Of a stretch of DNA of 64,000 nucleotides, positions 33,416 through 43,783 are shown one piece after another. The DNA lies in NCBI RefSeq assembly GCF_040869045.1, contig NC_090319.1, forward strand, positions 281,329,693 through 281,393,692, written 5' to 3'. Source of the stretch: Eurosta solidaginis (Eukaryota; Arthropoda; Insecta; Diptera; Tephritidae). Each line of letters begins with the position of its first letter. Position 1 is the first letter of the stretch. Below the pieces are notes generated by a model that was not told where the DNA came from, made no database searches, and was given only the letters and a program-made list of their open reading frames with translations. The position numbers were made by a program, and so were the translations under genes.

Positions 33416-34942
33416 GGAAGGTTAAGTTCGGGTGTAACCGAACATTACATACTCAGTTGAGAGCTATGGTGACAACATAAGGGAAAATAACCATGTAGGA
33501 AAATGAACCGAGGGAAACCCTGGAATGAGTTTGTATGACATGTGTATCAAATGAAAGGCATTAAAGAGTATTTTATGAGGGAATGGGCCATAGTTCTATA
33601 GGTGGACGCCATTTAGGGATATAGCCATAAAGGTGGATCAGGGTTGACTCTAGAATGCGTTTGTACGATATGGGTATCAAATGAAAGGTATTAATGAGTA
33701 TTTTAAAAGGGCGTGGACCTAAGTACTATAGATGGACGCCTTTTCGAGATATCGCCGTAAAGATGGACCAGGGGTGACTCTAGAATGCGTTTGTACGATA
33801 TGGGTATCAAATGAAAGGTGTTAATGAGCATTTTAAAAGGGAGTAATCCTTAGTTCCATAGGTGGACGCCGTTTCGAGATATCGCCATAAAGGTGGACCA
33901 GGGGTAACCCTAGAATTTGTTTGCACAATATGGGCATCAAACGAAAGGTGTTAATGAGTATTTTAAAAGGGAGTGGGCCTTAGTTCTATAGGTGGACGCC
34001 GTTTCGAGATATCGCCATAAAGGTGGGCCAGGGGTGACTCTAGAATTCGTTTGTGCAATATGGGTATCAAACGAAAGGAGTTAATGAGTATTTTAAGAGG
34101 GAGTGGGCCTTAGTTCTATAGGTGTTCGCCTTTTCGAAATATCGCCATAAAGGTGGACCAGGGGTGACTCTAGAATGAGTTTGTACGATATGGGTATCAA
34201 ATTAAAGGTATTAATGAGAGTTTTAAAAGGGAGTGGTGGTAGTTGTATATTTGAAGGCGTTTTCCACATATCGACCAAAATGTGGACCAGGGTGACCCAG
34301 AACATCATCTGTTGGATACCGCTAATTTATTTATATATGTAATACCTGCCAAGATTTTAAGGGTTTTTTATTTCGCCCTGATATGGTAGGTGTCACAACC
34401 ATTTTATAAAGTTTTTTCTAAAGTTATATTTCGCGTCAATAAAACAATCCAATTACCTTACCATATTTCATCCCTTTTTTCGTATTTGGTATAGAATTAT
34501 GGCATTTTTTTCATTTTTCGTAATTTTCGATATGGAAAAAGTGGGCGTGGTCATAGTCGGATTTCGTTCATTTTTCATACCACGATAAAGTGAGTTCAGG
34601 TAAGTACGTGAACTGAGTTTAGTAAAGATATATCGATTTTTGCTCAAGTTATCGTGTTAACGGCCATGCGGAAGGACAGACGGACGACTGTGTATAAAAA
34701 CTGGGCGTGGCATCAACCGATTTCTCCCATTTTCACAGAAAACAGTTAACGCCATAAAATCTATGGCCCTACCAAATTTCAAAAGGATTGGTTAATTTTT
34801 GTTCGACTTATGGCGTTAAAAGTATCCTAGACAAATTAAATGAAAAAGGGCGGAGCCACGCCCATTTTTAAATTTTCTTTTATTTTTGTATTTTGTTGCA
34901 CCATATCATTACTGTAATTGAATGTTGACATAATTTACTTAT
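33407..34942 (-). mobile_element. TATACTCAG-family copy G, left arm of an asymmetric palindrome
   Basis: Begins AACAAGTAAGGAAGG (the complement of the CTTGTT end), has about six 130-bp units (33490-34290), and continues through the last two CCACGCCC modules until homology stops at about 34942. It shares private variants with copy H (35100-38391) that no other copy here has. These are ACCTTACC duplicated in CCAATTACCTTACC, loss of the ACTGTTCGTGG segment, and the terminal wording ACCATAGCTCTCAACTGAG (read in family orientation). It lacks about 30 bp (CAGAACTTTTTC... region near 34378) that H retains. Confidence 0.88.
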
Positions 34943-35099
34943 CTAATATATAAAATTCTTCTGTCACGGTTTTAAGGGGTGCTGCTATCTCTAAGCCGAT
35001 GCTAAGCAGTGACGTGAATTCACATCAATAATTCAATCATTATGTATCTACATAAACGAAACAATAATTGCGTCTGCACATATGTACCATGTACAAAAA
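34943..35099. other. spacer between the inverted copies G and H
   Basis: 157 bp beginning CTAATATATAAAATTCTTCTGTCACGG, unrelated to the family. The first bases resemble the TATATAAA start of Helitron-like pieces elsewhere in this window, which is weak evidence for a further small insertion. Confidence 0.4.
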
Positions 35100-38000
35100 T
35101 TTTTATACTCAGTTGAGCAGAGCTCACAGAGTATATTAAGTTTGATTGGATAACGGTTGGTTGTACATATATAAAGGAATCGAGATAGATATAGACTTCC
35201 TTATATCAAAATAATGAGGATCGAAAAAAAATTTGATTGAGCCATGTCCGTCCGTTAACACGATAACTTGAGTAAATTTTGAGGTATCTTGATGAAATTT
35301 GGTATGTAGGTTCCTGAGCACTTATCTCAGATCGCTATTTAAAATGAACGATATCGGACTATAACTACGCCCACTTTTTCGATATCGAAAATTTCGAAAA
35401 ACCGAAAAAGTGCGATAATTCATTACAAAAGACCGATAAAGCGACCAAACTTGGTAGATGAGTTGGACTTATGACGCAAAATAGAAAATTTGTAAAATTT
35501 TGGACAATGGGCGTGGCACCGCCCACTTTTAAAAGAAGGTAATTTAAAACTTTGCAAGCTGTAATTTGGCAGTCGTTGAAGATATCATCATGAAATTTGG
35601 CAGGAACGTTACTCTTATTACTATATGTACGCTTAATAAAAATTAGCAAAATCGGAGAAGGACCACGCCCACTTTTAAAAAAAAATTTTTTTAAAAGTAA
35701 AATTTTAACAAAAAATTTAATATCTTTACAGTATATAAGGAAATTATGTCAACATTCAACCCCAGTAATGATATGGTGCAACAAAATACAAAAATAAAAG
35801 AAAATTTAAAAATGGGCGTGGCTCCGCCCTTTTTCATTTAATTTGTCTAGGATACTTTTAACGCCATAAGTCGAACAAAAATTAACCAATCCTTTTGAAA
35901 TTTGGTAGGGCCATAGATTTTATGGCGTTAACTGTTTTCTGTGAAAATGGCGGAAATCGGTTGATGCCACGCCCAGTTTTTATACACAGTCGTCCGTCTG
36001 TCCTTCCGCATGGCCGTTAACACGATAACTTGAGCAAAAATCCATATATCTTTACTAAACTCAGTTCACGTACTTACCTGAACTCACTTTATCGTGGTAT
36101 GAAAAATGAACGAAATCCGACTATGACCACGCCCACTTTTTCCATATCGAAAATTACGAAAAATGAAAAAAATGCCATAATTCTATACCAAATACGAAAA
36201 AAGGGATGAAATATGGTAAGGTAATTGGATTGTTTTATTGACGCGAAATATAACTTTAGAAAAAACTTTATAAAATGGTTGTGACACCTACCATATTAAG
36301 TAGAAGAAAATGAAAAAGTTCTGCAGGGCGAAATAAAAAACCCTTAAAATCTTGGCAGGTATTACATATATAAATAAATTAGCGGTATCCAACAGATGAT
36401 GTTCTGGGTCACCCTGGTCCACATTTTGGTCGATATCTGGAAAACGCCTTCACATATACAACTACCATCACTGATGCCCATATTGTGCCAACAAATTCTA
36501 GGGTCACCACTGGTCCACCTTTATGGCGATATTTCGAAAAGGCGAACACCTATAGAACGAAGGCCCACTCCCTTTTAAAAATACTCATTAACACCTTTCA
36601 TTTGATACCCATATCGTACAAAGAAAGTCTAGAGCCACCCCTGGTCCAGAAAGGCCCACTCCCTCTTAAAATACTCATTTACTCCTTTCGTTTGATACCC
36701 ATATTGCACAAACGAATTCTAGGGTCACCCCTGGTCCACATTTATGGCGATATCCCGAAACGGCGTCCACCTATGGAACTAAGGATTACTCCCTTTTAAA
36801 AGCCTCATTAACACCTTTCATTTGATACCCATATCATACAAACGCATTCTAGAGTCACACCTGGTCCATCTTTATGGCGATATCTCGAAAAGGCGTCCAC
36901 CTATAGAACTAAGGCCCACTCCCTCTTAAAATACTCATTAACTCCTTTCGTTTGATACCCATATTGCACAAACGAATTCTATAGTCACCCCTGGTCCACC
37001 TTTATGGCGATATCTCGAAAAGGGGTCCACCTATAGAACTAAGCCCCACGCCCTTTTAAAATAATCATTAACACCTTTCATTTGAAACCCATATCATACA
37101 AACAAATTCTAAAGTCACCCCTGGTCCACCTTTATGGCGATATCTCGAAAAGGCGAACAGCTATAAAACGAAGGCCCACTCCCTTTTAAAAATACTCATT
37201 AACACGTTTCATTTGATACCCATATCGTACAAGCAAAGTCTAGAGTCACCCCTGGTCCACCTTTATGGCGATATCTCGAAACGGGTTCCACCTATAGAAC
37301 TAAGGCCCACTCCCTTTTAAAATACTCATTAACACCTTTCATTTGATACCCATATGGTACAAACAAAGTCTAGAGTCACCCCTGGTCCACCTTTATTGCG
37401 ATACCTCGAAAATGCGTCCACCTATAGAACTAAGGCCCACTCCCTTTTAAAATACTCATTAACACCTTTCATTTGATACCCATATCGTACAAGCAAAGTC
37501 TAGAGTCACCCCTGGTCTACCTTTATGGCGATATCTCGAAAAGGTGTCCATCTATATATAGTAAAACGAAGGCCCACTCCCTTTTAAAAATACTCATTAA
37601 CACCTTTCATTTGATACCCATATCGTACAAACAAAGTCCAGAGTCACCCCTGGTCCACCTTTATTGCGATACCTCGAAAATGCGTCCACCTATAGAACTA
37701 AGGCCCACTCCCTCTTAAAATACTCATTAACTCCTTTCGTTTGATACCCATATTGCACAAACGAATCCTAGAGTCACCCCTGGCCCACCTTTATGGCGAT
37801 ATCTCGAAACGGCGTCCACCTATAGAACTAAGGCCCACTCCCTTTTAAAATACTCATTAACACCTTTCGTTTGATGCCCATATTGTGCAAACAAATTCTA
37901 GGGTTACCCCTGGTCCACCTTTATGGCGATATCTCGAAACGGCGTCCACCTATGGAACTAAGGATTACTCCCTTTTAAAATGCTCATTAACACCTTTCAT

Positions 38001-38391
38001 TTGATACCCATATCGTACAAACGCATTCTAGAGTCACCCCTGGTCCATCTTTACGGCGATATCTCGAAAAGGCGTCCATCTATAGTACTTAGGTCCACGC
38101 CCTTTTAAAATACTCATTAATACCTTTCATTTGATACCCATATCGTACAAACGCATTCTAGAGTCAACCCTGATCCACCTTTATGGATATATCCACCTAT
38201 AGAACTATGGCCCATTCCCTCATAAAATACTCTTTAATGCCTTTCATTTGATACACATGTCATACAAACACATTCCAGGGTTTCCCTCGGTTCATTTTCC
38301 TACATGGTTATTTTCCCTTATGTTGTCACCATAGCTCTCAACTGAGTATGTAATGTTCGGTTACACCCGAACTTAACCTTCCTTACTTGTT
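35100..38391 (+). mobile_element. TATACTCAG-family copy H with an expanded 130-bp repeat
   Basis: Complete from TTTTATACTCAGTTGAGCAG to CCTTACTTGTT, 3.3 kb. The extra length relative to copies B, F and K is due to about fourteen 130-bp units at 36400-38270. Contains the four CCACGCCC modules. Only a single CCGTCCGTT remains at the microsatellite position. No coding sequence; the open frames in the repeat (for example 36485-36799) are artefacts of the 130-bp period. Confidence 0.92.
36400..38270. repeat. 130-bp tandem repeat inside copy H
   Basis: Units read GGTCCACCTTTATGGCGATA..CTCGAAAAGGCGTCCACC..GAACTAAGGCCCACTCCC..CTCATTAACACCTTTCAT..GATACCCATATCGTACAAAC..TCTAGAGTCACCCCT. Spacing measured at 36993, 37123 and 37254 is 130-131 bp. 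The array has about 14 units with one or two shortened ones, whereas copies B, F and K have about four. Units differ by several per cent; neighbouring units share variants, which suggests unequal exchange within this copy. Confidence 0.93.
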
Positions 38392-38409
38392 AACATTAAA
38401 ACTTTACAT

Positions 38410-38588
38410 CTAAATTATTAAATCTTACAGTTTATATCACAATCCTAATTGTTCCAATAAAAAGCGTGTTAAATTTTGATGGTATAATTAAGAACATTTA
38501 GGACCTCCTTTTCTTGCTATCACAATGTAACACGCTTTTATTAGAACAATTAGGATTTTGATATAAACTGTAAGATTTAATAATTTAG
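38410..38588. mobile_element. MITE-like inverted repeat, 179 bp
   Basis: About 62-bp terminal inverted repeats (CTAAATTATTAAATCTTACA.. at 38410 and the complement ending ..TAATAATTTAG at 38588) with only a few mismatches, around a loop of about 55 bp. No coding sequence. A target duplication is not evident. Confidence 0.75.
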
Positions 38589-38910
38589 GTTCGCAGACGA
38601 AGAAGCGTAATTATCGTTAAAGGTTACAATGAACTTATAAAGTGTTATTTTTTTTAAAGTCAATTTATTTTTTACTTTTTAGTTAATTTTATTAACCAAT
38701 AATAAAATCTTATTTTTAAAAAAGTTTTTTTTCTTTAATTTTATATTTCAATTATTCTGCAAAAAATCTTATATAGTCATGCAGTTATATAAGCATTTAT
38801 GTGCTTTCGTATGTATGTATATAACTAGGTACTGTTATCAAATATTAATAAAATACGAATAAGAGCGCAAACGATGATTCTTTGAAACCAACAACAAACC
38901 AAATTATTTC
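38589..38910. other. no recognisable gene
   Basis: Very AT-rich spacer between the MITE and copy F. Nothing recognised. Confidence 0.5.
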
Positions 38911-40957
38911 TTTTTATACTCAGCTGAGCAGAGCTCACAGAGTATATTAACTGTGTTCGCATAACGGTAATCCGTAACGGCATAAACTAATCGAGATAGA
39001 TATAGACTTCTATATATCAAAATAATCTGGGCGAAAAAAGTACGCGAAAAAGTACACGATAACTTGAGTAAATTTTGAGTTATCTTGATGAAATTTTGTA
39101 TGTAGGTTCCTGGGCGCTCATCTCAGATCGCTATTTAAAATGAAAGAAATCGGACTACAACCACGCCCACTTTTTCGATATCGAAAATTTCGAAAAACAA
39201 GAAAAGTGCGATAATTCATTACCAAAGACGGCTAAAGCGATGAAAAATGATAGGTGCGTTGACATTATCACCAAAATAGAAAATTAGTAAAATTTTGGAC
39301 AATGGGCGTGACACCGCCCACTTTTAAAAGAAGGTAATTTAAAAGTTTCGCAAGCTGTAGTTTGGCAGTCGTTGAAGATATCATGATGAAATTTGGCAGG
39401 CAAGTTACTCCTGTTACTATATATGTGCTAAAAACAAATATCAAAATCGGATGACGAACACGCCCAATTTAAAAACAAATTTTTTTAAAGTCAAATTTTA
39501 ACAAAAAATGTAGTGTATAAATGAGAAAACCTGTATTAAGCATGAAAACAAATACCAGCAGGATGGCCTAGTGGTTAAAGGCTACTGCAGTTTCACCATG
39601 TGATTCACGGTTCGAATCCCGGTGAAACCTTTGATAACATTACAATTGCCTGATGATGATTACGTTGGCGGTTTTCGAAATGGTCCATCGCAATATGCCA
39701 GTAAATGTTTCTTTCGTTTCAGTTTCTCTTATAAAACACATAATAATTGAAATTCAATTATTATAAGCCGGTGTTAAGCTCATGAATTCTTAAATAAAAA
39801 ATTGTATATCTTTACAGTATATAAGTAAATTATGTCAACATTAACTCCAGTAATGATATGGTGCAACAAAATACAAAAATAAAAGAAAATTTCAAAATGG
39901 GCGTAACTCCGCCCTTTTCCATTTAATTCGTCCAGAATACTTTTAATGCCATAAGTCGAACAAAAATTTACCAATCAATGTCACATTTGGTAGGGGCATA
40001 GATTCTATGACGATAACAGTTTTTCGTGAAAATGGCCTAAATCGGTTGAATCCACGCCCAGTTTTTGTACACAGTCCACCGTCTGTCGTTCCGCTCAGCC
40101 GTTAACACGATAACTTGAGCCAAAATCGATATATCTTTACTAAAATTAGTTCACGTACTTATCAGAACTCACCCTATCTTGGTATTAAAAATGGGCGAAA
40201 TCCGACTATGACCACGCACACTTTTTCGATATCGAAAATTTCGAAAAATGAAGAAATGCCACAATTCTATACAAAATACGAAAAAAGGGATGAAACATGG
40301 TAATTGGATTGGTTTTTTGAGACAAAATATAACTTTAGAAAAAGCTTTGTAAAATGGGTGTGACACCTACCATATTAATTAGAAGAAAAGGGAAAAGTTC
40401 TGCAGGGCGAAATCAAAAGCCCTTGGAATCTTGGCAGGAATACTGTTCGTGGTATTGCATATATAAATAAATGAGCGATACCCGACAGATGATGTTCTGG
40501 GTCACCTTGGTCCACATTTTGGTCGATATCTCGAAAAGGTGTCCACCTATAGAACTAAGGCCCACTAGGTTTTAAATAACCATTAACACCTTTCGTTTGA
40601 TACTCATATCGTACGAACGCATTCTAGTCACCCCTGATTCACCTTTATGGCGATATCTCGAAAAGGTGTCCACCTGTAGAGATAAGGCCCACTCCCTTTT
40701 AAAATACTCATCAACACCTTTCATTTGATACCCATATCGTACAACACACATTCGAGAGTCACGCCTGGTCCACCTTAATGGCGATATCCCGAAATGGCGT
40801 CCACCTATAGAACTATGGTCCACTCTCTTTTAAACACATTCGAGGGTTACCCTAGGTTCATTTTGCTAAATGGTAATTTTCCCTTATTTTGTCTCCAAAG
40901 CTCTCAGCTGAGTATGTAATGTTCGGTTACACCCGAACTTAGCCTTCCTTACTTGTT
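38911..40957 (+). mobile_element. TATACTCAG-family copy F, full length, carrying a SINE
   Basis: From TTTTTATACTCAGCTGAGCAG to CCTTACTTGTT with all four CCACGCCC modules (the fourth mutated to CCACGCACAC), about three 130-bp units (40500-40840) and the terminal hairpin. The (CCGT)n microsatellite is deleted here. A tRNA-derived SINE is inserted at 39513-39793. Confidence 0.9.
39513..39793 (+). mobile_element. tRNA-derived SINE
   Basis: The head at about 39556-39630 has an A box-like GGCCTAGTGGTTAAAGG and a canonical B box GGTTCGAATCCC in tRNA spacing (internal pol III promoter). The body then reads CCTGATGATGATTACG and the element ends in an AT-rich tail. Flanks ACAAAAAATGTA (39501-39512) and ATAAAAAATTGTA (39794-39806) form a target duplication, confirmed by the uninterrupted sequence of other family copies. 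The tRNA part lacks a proper acceptor stem, so it is not a functional tRNA gene. Confidence 0.85.
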
Positions 40958-41500
40958 TGTTTCTACTTCTAGCAAATATTAAATTTGTATAAAGTCAAAG
41001 CCATGCGCACTTCTCTGTGCGCTGATCCCGTCCTTAAAAAAATAAAATATTCGGTAAGGCACAAATTACTGTAAATAAGTTTCACGCCAACTTCAGCGAC
41101 TGGTATTTGCAAATATTATATTTTTTTTAAAGACTGCTTTGACCTCTCGTGGTTGTTTGTATTTGTTTAATTTGTGTTATGCTTTTATCTGTAGACTGAG
41201 AATAAAGTTAAATAGAATATGCCCTCACGTTAAATGAGCAATTTGAAATGTTAATGTTGATTTGATTACAAAAACAATAACCGAAAGTTTTAACAGTCAG
41301 AAGACAGAGCTATAAAGGGCATATTGAATCATGTTAATGTGACAAGCTTAGACACCTTTGCGACAATTGTCTTGTGCTAATTAATTTAATATTTTGATAT
41401 CATTAATTTGATAGAAAAGCAGCAGCGAATTGTATATAGTCATTACGAGTTCTATTAAAATAAATTGAACTATTGGAGCATTACAGAGGTAGAGCGGAAT
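40958..41500. other. no recognisable gene
   Basis: AT-rich spacer; no domain, repeat or RNA gene seen. Confidence 0.5.
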
Positions 41501-41504
41501 TTAC

Positions 41505-41840
41505 AGATGATGTTGTTGTTGTTGTCGCAGTGGTTCGCCCCATCAAATAGGTGCGACCAATCACAAATTGTTTCAGCAGTGGTTGACCATAATGAGATGC
41601 TTTGGTTCCACATTACAATTGAAGAGATGGTTGGTGTCATGTGGGGACACATTGCATGCAGGACATACATTTTGTATGCCGGAGTTGATTCTGGATTGGT
41701 AAGAGTTTAACCTCTTACAATACCCAGATCTAAGTTGAGCTAGAGTGACGCGCATTTCCCTAGGGAGAGTGCGTTCCTTCTCTGCTAGTTCTGGGTATTT
41801 TTCTTTGAGTACCGGATTTGCCAGGCAATTCCTGGCATCC
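41505..41840 (-). pseudogene. jockey-type LINE 3' end
   Basis: Minus-strand reading gives LPREMRVTLAQLRSGYCKRL, NSYQSRINSGIQ and the C-terminal zinc-like motif CPACNVSPHDTNHLFNC (C-x2-C...H-x4-C), the hallmark of the jockey-type ORF2 C-terminus. A (CAA)5-like tail follows (seen as GTTGTTGTTGTTGTC at about 41509-41527). A stop falls soon after the zinc motif. Related to the plus-strand fragment at 25.6-26.7 kb, which shares RVTLAQL.SGYC.RLNSY. Severely 5' truncated. Confidence 0.85.
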
Positions 41841-41975
41841 TGTTTGTGGATATTAGAGGTTTACGCCGATAACTATATCGGCGGCGGCGGCGTGTGCCGC
41901 ACGCCGGCTTACGCCGGTATACTTACTTTAAAAAACTTGATTTTTCTATTTAAAAAATAATATTTAGGAAAATAT

Positions 41976-42175
41976 TTGTTAACATGTATAAGGAAATCAA
42001 CGTTTTGGCCATTTCGGAAAGGTCCGGGGGTTTGCCTCAAAGTCTCGCGGATAATTCAGCTCCTTGCGGAGGGACTGTCCTGCATACTCCAGGGAGGCTT
42101 CGAACCTAACCCTGGTCTAAGGAACTGGTACTACTGCGTAGGCCGAAAAAAAATTAAGTACTTAAAATGATCACA
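41976..42175 (+). pseudogene. possible LINE ORF start with a 2A-like peptide remnant
   Basis: The 64-codon frame has GGFEPNPGL at 42093-42119, followed by RNWYYC. Many LINE ORFs carry a 2A-like ribosome-skipping signal (D-x-E-x-N-P-G-P) near the N-terminus, then a Cys finger beginning (N)W..C. Here the Asp is Gly and the final Pro is Leu, so it would not function. This is motif-level evidence only. The piece ends at a stop at 42168-42170, and I cannot assign the sequence that follows (42180-42590). Confidence 0.4.
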
Positions 42176-42179
42176 CATT

Positions 42180-42590
42180 TGTCTGTATGCCTCGTACAAA
42201 GTGTAGTTTCACCGAAGGATATGTTCTGGTCTAATTCCTAATACTCGATGTAGACACAATTCCTTTAAATTATTTGTGACCCCTTGTTGGTCACGCACAA
42301 AGGCGACGTACGGTTGCTATTAATATTCTTTTAATAATCATGACTCTTGTGGCACAGTTTTAACGATCAGCACCAACGCTGGCCTATTGTACGTCGCGCC
42401 AAAGGGCGCATCTAGTTTTTTCGGTTGTTACAATTCCCAATGTGCGATCAGCCTCCTGACCCTCACACCACATGCCAGCACAGAAGCTAAAATACTGCGA
42501 CTTCGAACTCATACCTTCGTCCACGCCACTTTCCTAGAAGCTCTAGGTGTAACACCGAAGACTTTCTAACTGTTTTTTTTTTTGTCCCGC
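42180..42590. other. unassigned sequence, moderately GC
   Basis: Contains a 60-codon frame at 42387-42569 (VAPKGASSFFGCYNSQ...) extending upstream without a start. Base composition differs from the AT-rich surroundings, so it may be another transposon piece. No family recognised. Confidence 0.35.
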
Positions 42591-42602
42591 TATGCTGCCG
42601 AG

Positions 42603-42779
42603 GTGGTGTGATGGTAGCGTGCTCCTCCTACCACACCGAAGATCGTGGGTTCACGAGCCGAGCAGATCAGATACCGTTCGGAGTCGGCATAAAACAATTT
42701 GTAAGAATAATTAAAAGGAGCATGACGCAAATTGGCCTAAAATCTCTTCGGAGGTTATCGCGCCTTACATTTATTTATT
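42603..42779 (+). mobile_element. tRNA-derived SINE with a perfect 12-bp target duplication
   Basis: Head with A box-like GTGTGATGGTAGCGTGCTCC and a B box-like GTGGGTTCACGAGCC, then GCCGTTCGGAGTCGGCATAAAAC-type sequence (here ATACCGTTCGG..), CATGACGCAAATTGG, TCTCTTCGGAGGTTATCGCG and the tail CCTTACATTTATTTATTT. TATGCTGCCGAG occurs at 42591-42602 and 42780-42791, a perfect duplication. The body is shorter than the copies of this family that I recall, consistent with an internal deletion after the B box. Confidence 0.85.
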
Positions 42780-42791
42780 TATGCTGCCGAG

Positions 42792-43783
42792 CACTACCAG
42801 AGAAACACCTTAAAACATTACGGAGTAACAATTCGGCCAAGGATACCGCCCTCGAAATCATAAACAGTCCAAGTGGATATTATTGGGTAACTTATAGGTG
42901 AAAGTAGTATAATCCTACATAATAAATTTTACAAAATCCTGGAAAAATTTTTTTTAAATGTGGACCAAAATTTGTTAAATCAAAATGATATTTAAGAATG
43001 AAAGTCGACCGATTTTAAGTTGAAAGATGTTAATGTTAGGCTCAGTTTTCATGCCTTTTTATACAAGAATTCATTGTAAATAACCGCGTAGCTTCAGTTT
43101 TCAGACTACTTCGACTGTCCACTACGTTAGGGTAGTAGCACACGAGGTCATTTGTTCGACTGTCTTGGGAAAGCTTTTGCTTCACCAATTTGAGTGTTCT
43201 TGCGAAAGACAAAGCCTCACCTGGTTAATATTTATATGTACCTATGTATTTGCATTTGTAATAGAAGCCGAAACTTGTAGGTGATATTTAAACTTGGTTG
43301 ATAAGCTATAATCAATATGATCCACTCCAAGGGACTAGTTGGGGATAGGGCCGCCAATTTTAGGAAATGTCACACCGGGAGACTTGGGTGTTGAATGATG
43401 AAGCGTGAAAATCAATATTAACATTTCAGACGCTATTTTATAGTTAAGCAAATAAAGTGATTTTTCAAACCCTTCTCATATGTGCATATATCATAAACTT
43501 AAGTATGAGCTGAGAATCATTTCAAAGGAGCATTTAAACCTTCGGAACCAACTAAAAGATTTTGCATCTTTGATTTCGCTTATTCTTTCATCCAATCGGG
43601 GTATAGAATTTTTTTTAAACCTGGACCTCTTTCGGGAAACTTGTTTTTTTAACAACTTGAGGACAATTTGAAAATATGTTCGACTTGGGTCATTTTAATA
43701 ATTTTTTTAATTTTTTTCATTTTATTTGAACTCATTGTTCTTTACTAATTTTTTGAAAAAATTATGCAAAGTGAGCATTTAAA
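42792..43783. other. no recognisable gene
   Basis: AT-rich. The 97-codon frame 42608-42901 runs out of the SINE and is not a gene; the 63-codon frame at 43480-43671 has no recognisable domain. Confidence 0.5.

Noticed and set aside
36485..37718. Repetitive ~100-residue frames with SPLVHLYGD-like phrases
   Set aside because: They repeat with the 130-bp minisatellite in copy H, start in arbitrary units and have no counterpart in other copies.
39556..39630. tRNA gene
   Set aside because: A and B boxes are present, but acceptor pairing is lacking and the sequence continues as a SINE body with target duplications.
39648..39690. Hammerhead ribozyme (CTGATGA ... GAAA in the SINE)
   Set aside because: Both core words occur, but no complementary stem II can be drawn between them and flanking stems are absent.
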